From assembly GCA_029207755.1 (NCBI GenBank), contig JARCOQ010000003.1:84525994-84589993 (forward strand): 64,000 nt of DNA, in the 5' to 3' direction. This DNA comes from Chamaea fasciata (lineage: Eukaryota; Chordata; Aves; Passeriformes; Sylviidae). Numbering within the stretch: position 1 is the stretch's first letter; every line of letters starts with the position of its first letter. The notes under the pieces were generated by a model. That model worked only from the letters and a program-made list of their open reading frames with translations, made no database searches and was not told the DNA's origin. The translations under genes were made by a program, and so were the position numbers. Shown in pieces: positions 1-11,651 of the stretch.

Positions 1-3000
1 TACAATAACTTCTGTTCATGTATGTGATACAGATTCCTGGAAATCTGAGGAGCAGTCTTTGGCAGACGAAGAATGTAATTCTGCCCGGAGCTGTGGGTAT
101 CTCCTATGAAGGGGACTGAAGTAGGATCCGCTGATATCCAAGAAGTAAGTTCTTGGACTTTTTTCACCAGATACATTGCTAGTGAGATGCACTATAGTAT
201 TCATTCACTTGGGTGGATTAGAAGCTGATTCAAGTCTTTAATGATTAGACATTGAGGAGAGAATTTTGGGAAGAGGCTCAAGAAAACTAGGCACAACATG
301 TTGTTCATGATTTTACCAAGAGTTTTGACATCTCATTCCCAAATGTTTGGACGTTTTGTGTCTCGTTTGGGGCATAATTTCAACTGCTTGTCTGCAACTG
401 CCTGCTTAGTGCAGGGGGGAGCCTGCTGCTTCAGACATTTTAGAACTAAAATGCATTTGGGAGAATTGGATTCATCTGCAACAGTTGGAGATACTCATGC
501 TGTATCATAACAGCTGTGAACTTGAGTTCATATAAGTAATGTGTGCTTAATCTTTCTGTGCTGTCAGTGACAGGAAGAGGAGGAATAATATTTTCCCATA
601 TTTAAAGATGATCTTAAAGGTTTTGACAAGCAAATTTGAAAATGTAAACTATAAAGCAACTCAGAAAATAATTTCCATGAGTTAAGTTTTTGCAAATTCA
701 ATGTAGCTTTTAATTTGCATTTTTGTCTGTTGATATTCCAGTGTTGATCTCATATGATTAAAAACTAATTTAGCTGAGTTAACCTAACACCTTGTCTATA
801 TGGAAGGTAACAGAAAAGGTAGAGGCCCTGTTTTTTGAATTCTAGGAGCACTTGGCCAATTTTGGTTTAGTTGCTTTGTTTGTTTGTTTTTGTAGTTCTT
901 TCTTTGTCACCAATAATCCATTCATCTGACTTAGAAATTTCAGGGAAATGAGAGAAAAGCAGTGGAAAGCTTTTTTTTTTTTTTTTTTTTTTTTTTCACA
1001 GAACAGGGCTTAAGTGCTACCAATTTCCTCCTTTCTCCTTCTGGGGCATGAACTATAAATTCATGAAGACATTGAAAAGTTCAAATGTTGTTCCTTTTGT
1101 CTTACCTGTATTTTACCTGTTCAGGCATGTTCCACCTTATCAAGATCAGCATGTATCAAGCCCTGTTGATTGCTATTTGAGTCTTGGACACCTCTTTCTT
1201 ACTAAACACCACTTTCTTACTAAACACTTTACAAATTAAGTATCAGAGTGGTAAAGACGACTCATTGCCTTCTTCTGCATAAATCCATACTGTGTGACAA
1301 AGTGCCTCACAGTTTTAGATTGGCCTTCTTTTGACTTGTATACAGATATAATCTGTTTGTGTTTTTAAAATGAAAAGGTAGCCATATGTGGAGTGGAATT
1401 GCATATCGTTGCTGATGTAATGTCCTTCATCTAATTAATTCATTTTATAACCTTCCTATATTTTCCCCCTTTAAGGTGTAGATATTAGGCCAGTATATTT
1501 ACAAATGAAATTATAATTTTAGTGTCATGAGTTGGTGTAATTAGGCTGAAATACTTCCATTCTGCAGTCAGTGTTTTCCATTTGAGGGTGTTTTGTTTTG
1601 TGGGGGTTTTTTTTGGTTACTATCTATACATATTGTTTTACATGGTGATTTAAGTGTATTTCTTAGCTGGCTTGTGATAAAGAAGATGGAACTTGCCAAT
1701 AGAGGAACTCTTTTTCTCTTTTCCCAAAGTATTGTTTTAGAAAATACATTTTCTAAATGTCATGTTCTTCAATAGATCTCACACAGGAAAGGCCATTACC
1801 TCCTCATATTGCCAGCTTTATGAAAAGTTGGGGACCTTACTGAGAATTTCATAGCTTGTCATGATAGCTCTCCTAAGGAGAGGGTGAGTGGATCCTGTGG
1901 CTCTGGTGTGGTGTATATAGATGCCAAGTGCTAGGAATTCCTGGAATGTAAAGTTGTGCAGCACTGATAAAGTTTGCTTTGTTTCCTTAGTGACTTGACC
2001 CATTGAGAAAATGTGATTCCCTAGGAAGCTTTAGTAGCTCAAAGTTTATATTGAATAAAGGGAAAGACCCTAGCATAATTCTGCTTGTTTTCACCTGCTG
2101 CCTGAAAGATTAATTTTCTTAACCTTAGTATAGAAAATATAACCCTGAGTTTTGAAAGTGATTTATAGAGATCCTTCACACTTATCAGTTTGAGTAAATA
2201 CGCCACAGGCTTCTGTGTTCCAACTACAGTCTTTCCATAACCTACTTGGTTTACAGTGTGGTAATTTCATTTGGGGGCAAGAAACTTTCAAGGAAAAACA
2301 CCTTATAATTAGAGTGATATAATCACTCTGCTTGCCTGCTGTGGTTTCATATGACTTCAGAAAAATAGTTGAGTGATTAATCTTTACTTTTCCCCATCAT
2401 TAACTTAATAAGAAAATGGGGGATGGAACAGAAAAACCCAGCAGAACTGTACAACCGAAATGTTGTTATGCCAGATCTTTTTGGCTTTTTCATTTGGTGA
2501 GAAATGCCATTGTGCCAACTCTATGTGAAGAGCAGCAGCAACTGGTTTGCTCAGATAATTTGTAGAAATCTTGAATTTATTGAAGCCTTTGCAGAGCTTG
2601 CCGTACAACTTCTTCCCTCTTCCCCACAGTCCCCTGTGGGCTGGGTGGTGAGTTTTTTTTCCATGGTTTTATTTGGAAGCGAATATTGCATAAGCTAACT
2701 TCTAATATAATATAATTTCCTTGTACCCACTTTTCTGAGGGAAAGGAAGCCATCCCAGACACTTTAGTGAAATAGCCTTAGGGAGGGTTTGTTTCTATTT
2801 TTGTGCTGGTTGCTATTTTTAATTGCTGTGCTGATAAGTGAACTTCGTTGTAGAGTAATGTAGTTTTTGTATGAATGTGGCAGGATTGGTCAAGTCTCTT
2901 GGAAAACAGAAACAAATACAACAGTGGAAGCAAGTTGCTCTTTTTGTACCTCTTTAGTTAATCCTTACTGGGTGTAAAACAGGCAACATAATCCTAGAAT

Positions 3001-3206
3001 TGCAATGCTTGAATAGAAAATATGCCTAGCTGTTTGCAAATGTTCCTCTGGAAGTTGTACATTATTTAATTAGTAAATACTATAAAAACAGTCCAGTGTA
3101 CATCTGCAGGCAGCAACACAGCAACAGAAGTTGTAGTGATCTTAACTAACCTGCTTGGAGGCTTCTGCATGCTAATAATATAAAATAAACAGCCATGGAA
3201 TGTGTG
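1..3206. other. Non-coding flank upstream of mir-30a
   Basis: AT-rich sequence with frequent stops in all frames and no exon, RNA gene or transposon that I recognise. The only clear structure is a T26 homopolymer listed separately. If the mir-30 primary transcript starts upstream of this window, as the orientation of the two hairpins suggests, this stretch would be intron of a long non-coding RNA. I see no CpG-rich block that would mark a promoter here. Confidence 0.6.
971..996. repeat. T26 homopolymer
   Basis: Uninterrupted run of 26 T. No retroelement body is visible on either side, so it reads as a simple homopolymer rather than the tail of a retrocopy. Length is likely polymorphic and prone to assembly error. 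Confidence 0.9.
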
Positions 3207-3227
3207 TTGCTGTTGACAGTGAGCGAC

Positions 3228-3249
3228 TGTAAACATCCTCGACTGGAAG
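3228..3249 (+). ncRNA. MIR30A: mature miR-30a-5p arm
   Basis: 22 nt on the 5' arm, beginning TGTAAACATCC, followed by the CTCGACTGG that distinguishes miR-30a from other family members (30d and 30e differ in this 3' half). It shares its seed with all miR-30 5p products, so its predicted targets overlap those of miR-30c from the same cluster. Confidence 0.97.
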
Positions 3250-3269
3250 CTGTGAAGCAGCAGATGGGG

Positions 3270-3291
3270 CTTTCAGTCGGATGTTTGCAGC
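3270..3291 (+). ncRNA. MIR30A: mature miR-30a-3p arm
   Basis: 22 nt on the 3' arm, beginning CTTTCAGTCGG and ending TTTGCAGC, as in the known miR-30a-3p. It pairs with the 5p arm apart from the small internal bulge typical of this hairpin. In vertebrates both arms of mir-30a are known to accumulate. Confidence 0.96.
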
Positions 3292-3294
3292 TGC

Positions 3295-5829
3295 CAACTG
3301 CCACAGACGTCAAGAAATGTTTGACACCTAAAACATAGATGTCTGTTTGAAACTTTTATTTCATTTATCACAGGCATATGAATTAGGCCAGTCTTTTCTA
3401 CACAGTGCTTAATCTTTCTTGTCATGTCTGTGTCTTAATATCTAGAAATCATCCAGTCTCTGTTAGGAAGAATCTAAAATGGAATCAGGTTATATTTTTA
3501 ACTGCAAACTTTTAGGTTTTCAGAGTTGCTTGTTTGTACAGGTTGCTTGGCTTTGTTTTTAGACTCTGCTGGAAAGTTTTCACAAGATTATTTCACATCT
3601 TTATCATCTCTCCAGTGGTTCACTTAGAATTTGAAATCCTAAGCCTTGTAGGAAATAATCACTTAAAGGACTTCTGGAAACTAGAAATTCACCAGTAAGC
3701 AAAAGTGAGGGGAGGGGGGGAAATATTAAAAATTTATTTTTCCTGGAGGAGGCCCAACCCTGAAAAATGATGGGAAGGTCAGGGAGATTTCATGTGTCTG
3801 GGTTTACCCCTGATGTATCATAGCATCTCTGCTGTTTGAGGTTCAGTGATGCTCCCCTTCATGCTCCCTTGCAACAAGGAAAAAAAAAAAAGGAAAAAAA
3901 AAAAAAAAAAAGAGGAAGTGCTAAAAGTTGATTCATACTTTTCTGGAAGTCAATTGTGGCAATTTCAAGATTCCAGTCCTGCCAACTAATTATATGTCTG
4001 GGTGGACCCTGTTGCTAAAATAACGACCATTAAGACATAGAGAACAATTTATGTGATTGGGACACTACCTTAGGGTGATTGCTGTCATACCAGAGAAAGA
4101 GCAGTGAGGTTGTAGCATATAACTGATTTAAGCTGACACTGAAAGCACTAGTGAATTCTTTCTTGAGAAAATGTAGAGAAGATAGGCATCTGCTTGGTAC
4201 GTGTGTGAACTATCTATGCTTTTGATAAAGTGAGTTGTGGTGTTAATTGTTTTTTTCTTGTTGTCAGTATCTTTTTATCCCAAATATGTTGGTGTGCATG
4301 TTTGTGTAAAAGTATGAGAGGACATAATCTAAACATTAATCTGTGCCTTTACATTTCACATAAGATACAGATACCCTAAGACTTTCCAGACTTTGTGACT
4401 TTTTTTGTAAAGGAGTTAATGTCCTGGTCAGAGTTCTTACAAAATATGTTTGTCATATAGGTAGGTAAAATAGTATCTGCAATGTCAAAATCCCCATATT
4501 TTGTATTTGAGAAACTTCACTAATATGTGTTTTGCAAATAGCTTTCAGTGAAGATTCATATACTTGTCAGGTTCAAATCATATTGTATTTCAGTAACGCA
4601 TGAAGGTCTGTTAGGATTAGCACTGTACATCATCTTGCACTCTCCTTGTTGGTAGTAAGGTATGAGGTCTCTCAAAAAGGATTTACAGTCTGATTCAAGT
4701 CAAGCGACATCAAAGTGGAATTTGAATGATGTGGGCAGGGGTCGCACAGGAAGACTGGGAGGAGGAAGGCAGAGGGATGGGCCCTCCGCATTTTTAATGG
4801 CTTTGAGTTGCTTGCTAATTAAAATGTGGGGAAGCAGAAGACATTACCTTCTTAGCCAGTTATTTATTTGGCTGTAAATAACTTGAAAGATGATGGTTTA
4901 GTTGGAAAGTATATGCATTTGAAATTAGGAGAGACACTGATAAAGCTGTGATTTTAGGTTGATGATTTTTTTTTCTCTGCAAATGGAGCAGGTGGAATGC
5001 GCAGAGTTTTCTAAAAGTCTTTTCTTGCAGATCTAAGTGACTCTGAAAAGCTTTTAGTGAACTCAGGAGAAGGAAATTCAACAAATGCAGCATTTGATTT
5101 AAAATAATTGCAAATTTAATTTAGGGCCAAGGTAGTTGTTCAGGGTATGGCTTACATGGGTTGTAGAAGTAGCTGAATTTTTAGTATTTATGGTGGAAGA
5201 AAAATGGGAATCATGGGCAACAGTCAGCTTACATTTGTGAATGATAGAAGTGGGTGTTACTGCTGACAGAGTAGAACAGTAATGAACAGAGTTGTGGTTT
5301 AACAAATAACAAGTGCTTAGAGGAGTCTTTCCGGGCTTAAAACTGGCTTTATTGACAACCACGAGAACTTTCTAAGGGAACTTGTAATGAAATTTATGAG
5401 ACTTGGATACACTTGAGAAATGCCATCTAGGCAGAGGATTCTTAACATAATCTCCTCATCTGGAAAGCTTTGCAATAGTTTTGAAGAGGATTGAGCAATA
5501 GGAAAAGACTTGCATAGGCAGAGTATTTAATATCAAAAGCATTAAGTACCTCCTGTGAAGATTTACATATTGATAATATTTGTGCTTTGGCAGGAAATTC
5601 TTTCAATACCCATTCTATTACTCTTCTTCCTGAATTACGTACCGTCTCAAAGTTCAGCCATGTTTCCTCTCCTCTTGGAAATTGTAGTAATGTGTTGGGA
5701 CTGTTTTCTTCAGCCTCTAATCACACTACATGCACATGAGTTTTCTTTGTAAAAAGCTTCAAACATGGAACCTGTTTTTATGCCAGCTATCCCTTAAAAA
5801 CTGCTAGGGCTAAACTTCAGAAGGATTTA
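3295..5829. other. Non-coding stretch between mir-30a and the ERV LTR
   Basis: AT-rich sequence without recognisable exon or RNA gene. It contains a double A-tract listed separately and several polypyrimidine runs. Open frames are short and overlap in opposite strands around 5.0-5.4 kb, as expected by chance. If the shared primary transcript exists, this is within it, probably intronic. Confidence 0.55.
3880..3912. repeat. A-rich simple repeat
   Basis: Two long A runs separated by GG, then AGAGG. No target-site duplication or retroelement body could be matched to it, so it is called simple A-rich sequence rather than a retrocopy tail. Confidence 0.85.
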
Positions 5830-6930
5830 TGGTGTTTTGACCCTGGCTGGATGCCAGGCACCCAGGAAAGCCACTCTATCCCTGCCTTCCACAACTGGAC
5901 AGGGAAAGAAAATAAAACAAAAGGTTTGTGAGTTGAAATAAGGACAGAAAGAGATCGCTCACCAAATATCGTCACGGGCAAAACAGACTTGACTTGGGGA
6001 TATTATTTGAATTTATTACCATTCAAAATTAGAGCAGAATAATGAGAAGTAAAACAAAGCTTAAAAGCATCTTTTCCCTACTCCTCCATACTTCCCAGGC
6101 TCTACCTCCTCCCCCACAGTGGCCAAGGGAGACGGAGAATGGTGGCTATGATCAGTTAATCACAGATTGTTCTTGATGGTGATTGGAGAGAGGAGTGTTT
6201 CCCCTGCTGAAATGTGGCATCCCTTTCATGGGAGACAGTACTCCAGGAACTTCTCCAGTGTGAATCCTTCCCATGGACTTAAGTTCTTCATGAACTGCTC
6301 CAGCGTGGGTCACTCTTCCCCACGGTGCTGTCCTTCAGGCACAGCCTGATTCAGTGTGGATCTCCCACACTGAAGTCTTACCAGGAAACCTGCTCCAGCA
6401 TGGGCTTCTCTCTCCATGAGTCTGTTGGTCCCTGCCAGGACCCTGCTCCAGCACAGACTTCCAGCAAAGTCACAGAATCTTTTGGGCTTGCACCAGGTGT
6501 GGGTCTCCTCCATGAGCCGCAGGTGGATCTCTGCATCCCCACAGAGTGCAGGCAAATCTCTGCTCCAGTGCCTAGAGCACCTTCTCCCTCTCCTTCTCCA
6601 CTTACCTTGGTGTTTGCATAGTGTTCCTCTCACATAATCTCACTCCTCTCTTCTTAGAGCCAAATTATTTTTGCACAATAAATTCTTTTCCTCCTTAAAT
6701 ATGTTATCGTGGGAGACTGTTACCTTTTCAGACTGGCTCAGTCCTGGCCAGCAGCGGGTCTGTCTCACAGCTGGCTGTCATTGGCTCTGCCAGACATGGG
6801 GAAAGCCTCTGGCAGCTTCTCACAGAAGCTACCCTTGTAGTCTTCACTGCTACCAAAACCTGGCCATGAAAACGCAATACAAGAGTTACAGCAGTGGCCC
6901 TCATTTTCTGTCTGAAGTAGCAGCTGGCTA
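5830..6930 (-). mobile_element. Solo LTR of an avian endogenous retrovirus
   Basis: Read on the - strand this matches an LTR type that I recognise from bird genomes. It includes a stretch containing GATAACATATTTAAGGAGG near 6690-6708, then degenerate units of about 50-60 bp around variants of CTGGAGCAG, then an AATAAA-like signal near 6010. It closes with a GCCAGGGTC end near 5840 and terminal CA complement at 5830. No coding remnants of gag, pol or env are attached, so it looks like a recombined solo LTR. The 3' boundary at 5830 is fairly clear. The 5' boundary near 6930 is approximate and I could not find the target-site duplication. Many substitutions suggest an old insertion. Family naming needs a repeat-library search. 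Confidence 0.7.
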
Positions 6931-9900
6931 CTAGCTTTGTCTTACCTTAAATATTGGTGTATTTTGTCTTGGTACTTGTTGAGGTCACTATCTCCCTGAA
7001 GAGGCAGGGTGTTGTTTTCAGGCCCTGGCTTTCAGATTTGGGTAGGTCAAGTCAAGCCCTCTTGACCGGTCTACGGAATTAACAGTGTATTCTTAAAAAG
7101 CTTCTTTGTTCCCCAGCCCTGTTTGAAAGAAAATAACAGATCTTGTCTGAGGGGTCTTGGTTCTGACTCTGCAGAAGTTGTGTCTGCCAACCAAGAAGAA
7201 GGGAAGTAAAAGAGGAAATTCAACCAGCGCTATTTACATCTGCATGCTGTTTGTGGAAGTCATGTTTGAAACGACCGGGCAACTGTTGGAAACAGCCCAA
7301 TCCATCTGCCTACATATGTGCTTGTTATGAGGAAAATACAGGTGATGATGTGAATGGAAGGCTTTCAGTACTGAGCTGCTGTTTCTACTCAAGCTGCACT
7401 CAGAACGGTATATTGTTCGGATACGTGCTTCAACTCTTTGCTTGAAAAGTGAGTGTTTAATTGCCCTGTTTCTTGAGGAGTTCTCTTCATTATTTATATG
7501 TGAAATAGGCATTAAACAATGTGCTTGTGTTGTTTAGAAACAGAATAAAAGAAGACTAATCCTGTATCACTAAAAAAAACTGAATGAGAAAGGATGATTC
7601 TTTTGCATTGAAGTGAATTGAGTTGAATTTGGCATATGACTTTTTTCCCTTTAAGCAGTAATTTATAGACCAAGATGCATGAACACCATTTTTTTTTTCT
7701 GTTGACAGATACAGGCTGTTTTGGTTTTTTCCTAAAGCTTCAAATAGTTATTATGAAACAAATAAATGAACAAAGAATATGGGAAGGAAGCCACGTGCCA
7801 TGCAGTGACATAGTGTTTTTCCAGATGATAGCTTGAGGCATGTTTTTAGCTGTGGATGTCAACGTAGCTGCTTTTATTTAACAATACATCTCTTAATTTA
7901 ATATGGATAGCCAGCATTTTCCTCCAATTCAGGCTTCCTGTTATTGGCACTTGGATTTTTCTTGTGGATAAATTGGAAATACTTTCTGTAACTTTGTCTT
8001 GTGTTGTTGAAGTATTTTTTCTTCCCCCCTTCCTTGTACATCCTTTGATTAAATACATACCTCCTTTCATAGTGCAGAGCCTAGAAAATTAATTCAAGAA
8101 CTTCTGCCTGTAGCATGGCAAGACTATCAGTGGAAGAGAGGGATGTTGCTCAGGGCAGCTTTTTTGCAATCTCCTTTGGCCATCCAGGTGTTTTTCAGTC
8201 AGAAGCAGGCCTTTGAGCATCGACCTGGAGGAGCTCTGAACCATTCTGTCGTCTTCATTGCACTCCTTTTGTAACTCTTCCTGTGCAAGGACAGAGGATT
8301 TGCTTTTAGCTCTCCAGGATGCTGTGCAGAGATCTCTTGTATCTTTGCTTTCACCATTTCACTCATCTCTTTGCCTTTCCTTGATTCACCTTTATTCATT
8401 AGATGCAACATAAACTGCTTGCTTTTGTCTTCATCATGGCCTGTACATGAAATATCTCCCACATCCAGTTGTTCTGTAATGCTATTATTCTCTGTTATGG
8501 ACCTGAACTTTCTCAATCCTTTTCAGACCTTTTTCCTTGGTCTCAGAAATAAAAGGACAATCAGTCAACAACCTTTTAAACTACTTTATTGTAGTAAAAG
8601 CTTTGGGAAGAGTTTGTGAACTCTGCTGAAGGCCATCGGCTTTTAAGAGATGTTCTTATAGTAATGTTTATAGTACTCTTTTTCCTCTTGCCCTCCTCAC
8701 CTTCTGTGTACTTGGAGAACAGGATTAATATTTTCATATTGCAGTGTTGACTTTGCAGAGTTGATAGCTGCATTTCTGATGTGTGCTGCTATTTCTGGGG
8801 AAGCTGTCTGCTTTGTTCTGTGCAGAACAGTGAAAACATTTTGCTTCCTCCAGAAAGATTTTCACCATTCTGCATAACAACTTGTATATCCTTAATGTTC
8901 CTTTATATATATTTTTGTAGATGTATGCTTGAAATTGATTGTATTAAGAAGTTCCCCTATACGAGGCTGATATACTCTGCCTTGTATTCTTATTTGTGTG
9001 TATGTATATATATGTGTATACACATATACACACACCTGTATCAGGGAAGGAGAAGAAAGAGGCAAAGGAAGCTGTGCAAATGGCTTGGGGTTTTTTTCTA
9101 GTCATCGCCAAGATAGGCATGCTGTGCAGAGTAAACCAGCCTTGTGTTCTAGAATTTCTTAATACAATTAGTTGCTAACATTCTGCCTGTACTTGATGAC
9201 ATTATTCAATGGAGTAGGTGCTTATCTGAAGCTCTTGCTCAGAAATTAGTGGTTTAAAAAAATAAAGCAGCTGAATACTTAGTCTGCCTGCATTAAGTAC
9301 AAATGCTGCTGTTTCTTTAGAGCAAGGATCTTGTTAGTGTGTCAGCAACTTAGTTTATGTAGGCTAGAGAAGTTCCTCTATTTTTATTGTTTAAAGCTAT
9401 GTAACCGTAAAGCCTTTCTAGACACCCGATGTCATTCTGGGATTCATAGCAGTGATTCATTTTCTAACTATAAATGTTCCTAATCAACATCCTGAAATAT
9501 TTTCAAAACATACAGTGGGGTTTTTGACAACTTAAACTTAACAGTGATGAAATGGCAGAAGGCCTATGTGAGACACATTTACTTGCGATCTCCTTGAAAT
9601 CATACCTGCTCTGAGGGGTTTTGGTCTTTTGTTTGAGTAGTGATGTCCCTTAAGATGCTCCAGGCAGTAATTGGAGGTTCTATGTAATGCATGGAAAGCA
9701 GTGAAAGCAAGGAAACTGGCTTAGGTCCTAGATTTACAGGGCAAGGGCAAGACCCAATTAGGAGCAGAGGGAAAAGCATATAAAGCAACACTCACATGGC
9801 TCTGCAGAGTTGGCACAATGTCCTGTCTGCTAAACCTTCTCTTGCTTTTCTTAGAGAAACTTGCATGTACAGAAGCATCTTCAGAAATACTTGAAAGACA

Positions 9901-11599
9901 AAGGTCAGGCTTACTTGAAATGGCTGTTTTTATTCTGCAGAGCTTGTTAAATGAGGCTCAGGGCTCTGACCCTACAGATGTACAGTTCTGAGCAAAGGTG
10001 GCAGCCGTTGATAGGTCAATAATACAGGTACCTGTGAATCAGTGAAATACCTCAGAAATGTTTATTTTATGAAAACATAAGCCTCTTCACAAAGAAACTA
10101 GTAGGAATTATTAACATTTGGAAAATAGATATGGTCGTGTCTTAAGGTGGAAATCTACTGGAAATGTAATTTCTCTGTCCTGCGGTGTGTTAGTGGGGTT
10201 ATTACCTTTGAATATGCTGTGGGATTCTAATTGTTCATGAAAATTGGTAGGAAATACCTATGATAAGCTTTCATATTGCTGAACTTACTACAACTGTGCT
10301 GTAGTTAAATATGTCTGAGCTGCACTGTTTTAGGCTTACATTAATGAATAAGAAGAGGCCCTTTTACATGATGGTTTTATATGTTTTATTTTAGATACAT
10401 ATTTAGGAATGGGATGACTTGTCCCCAGTTTCCCTGCTCGTTTCTCTCCTATAGCTTCAAAGTCAGTCTAGGATAACTACCCCAGGTGTACATATCTTTG
10501 CACATAGAAGTCCGTTTGTAGTCAGATGAATTCAATATTTTTTCCTCAAAGGAAGAAATTCAAAAGGTAGAAAGCTTTTGAACAACACAAGAGGAAAGAT
10601 GAAATATGAACTGAAAAAGTGTAGCACTTTTGAATGGCTTACAAAAATCTTACTAGTTATGGAAGAATCCACAATCAAGGGAGATAGCAAAGATAAAATG
10701 TCTGAGAATAGAGGTGAAAATGGTGCTTAAAAATATTCTTTCCCTTCCTCCTGCCACAAGAAATCTCTAAATAGATGTCTGTCAGCTTTTATTCCATGAA
10801 TATAAATTTGCAGATAATGAAGCAATGTATAAAATTAGTAAGAAAATGTCATGCATGGAGGGAGGACAGCTGGACAGGCAGAGAAAGAAAGAAAGATTTT
10901 TACTAAACACAGAAGGATTTTAATGTTGATGCTCATGATCAGGTACAAGACAAAATTATATAGTGCTTAAAGATAGTACTCTATAGAGTTGTCAGGTTTG
11001 TGGCTAAAAGCTGGGGCGTAGTCAGATACAAATGTTGATGGCATTCTTTCAACTTTAGCAAGCAGCCAGGAGTATGTTTAACAACAGCTATTAAAATAGG
11101 ACATAGCTTAGAAGATGCCAATAACTTGTATCAAGGAATTGGAGTGGAGTAATATGAAAAACTCTGTGGATTCCTAATCTAAAATTAGTGTACTCCAGTT
11201 TACAGATGGAAACTAAATTGTGCTGGGGCTTAACTGGGTGAGTAGAGTTTATGACTATAGACTGTCAACTTGACATGGTTTTGGACAGAAGTACTGAAAT
11301 AGGACTGGGACCAAAGTAGGTAAATCCAGTAGATCCTAACAGGAAATGGAACTCGTTGCATTATCTTTTTATTTTATTTTATATTAAGTCAGGCAGGTTG
11401 ATAGCCTCCTACAGACACTAGCCTTTGTGATATATTCCACGATACTGGATTTGGCAGCCCAAATGTCATGATAGAAAAAATTGAAATAGTAAAAAGTCTA
11501 GATATGATGTATCTGGTGAACAGATCTAAAATTATTGATGAAGAATAGTCACTGAGTGTTAGGTTTCCCTGGGGTGGAGAGTGGTAGGCTTTGATTCTT
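6931..11599. other. Non-coding stretch between the ERV LTR and the 11.6 kb inverted repeat
   Basis: AT-rich DNA with no recognisable exon or RNA gene. It contains a TG/TA dinucleotide repeat near 9.0 kb. Modest open frames occur on both strands at 8.2-8.6 kb, with no domain I recognise and non-ATG beginnings in some cases. Interpreted as intron of the miRNA host transcript or intergenic sequence. Confidence 0.55.
8995..9036. repeat. TG/TA/CA microsatellite with a palindromic core
   Basis: Alternating purine-pyrimidine repeat moving from TG through TA to CA. Its centre, 9009-9028, is a perfect 20-bp palindrome. Such tracts can adopt Z-DNA or cruciform structures, but nothing here shows that this one does. 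Confidence 0.85.
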
Positions 11600-11651
11600 T
11601 ATTTTCTCTTGATTTGTTTTTTTCAAACAAAAAACAAATCAAGAGAAAATA
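11600..11651. repeat. Perfect 23-bp inverted repeat (hairpin-forming)
   Basis: Arms at 11600-11622 and 11629-11651 are exact reverse complements, separated by a 6-nt loop. The left arm reads TATTTTCTCTTGATTTG followed by six T. RNA from either strand would form a perfect AT-rich hairpin. The absence of any mismatch suggests recent origin, most simply by template switching during replication. A mature miRNA identity is not recognised and perfect pairing is unlike a typical animal miRNA precursor. Confidence 0.9.

Larger units (their letters stand above)
3223..3294 (+). ncRNA. MIR30A: microRNA precursor mir-30a
   Basis: A 72-nt hairpin whose two arms match the known miR-30a-5p and miR-30a-3p sequences over their full length. 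The product is a post-transcriptional repressor loaded into Argonaute, with seed GTAAACA at 3229-3235. Processing signals are all present. A basal UG lies at 3214-3215, 14 nt before the 5p start. An apical UGUG lies at 3251-3254. A CNNC (CGTC) lies at 3308-3311, 17 nt after the 3p end. The lower stem starting at 3208 is the widely known mir-30a basal stem. Compared with the human hairpin as I remember it, only the terminal loop differs: two substitutions and one extra G. It pairs with mir-30c-2 downstream as a conserved cluster. The identification is secure; expression is inferred from conservation. Confidence 0.98.

Noticed and set aside
6310..6637. Open frames of 73-107 codons on both strands
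   Set aside because: They lie inside the ERV LTR tandem block and do not encode a retroviral protein.
8199..8516. 105-codon open frame on - with hydrophilic, protein-like composition
   Set aside because: It begins at TTG rather than ATG, has no family I recognise and no supporting gene structure; could be a very old retroelement piece but this is unsupported.
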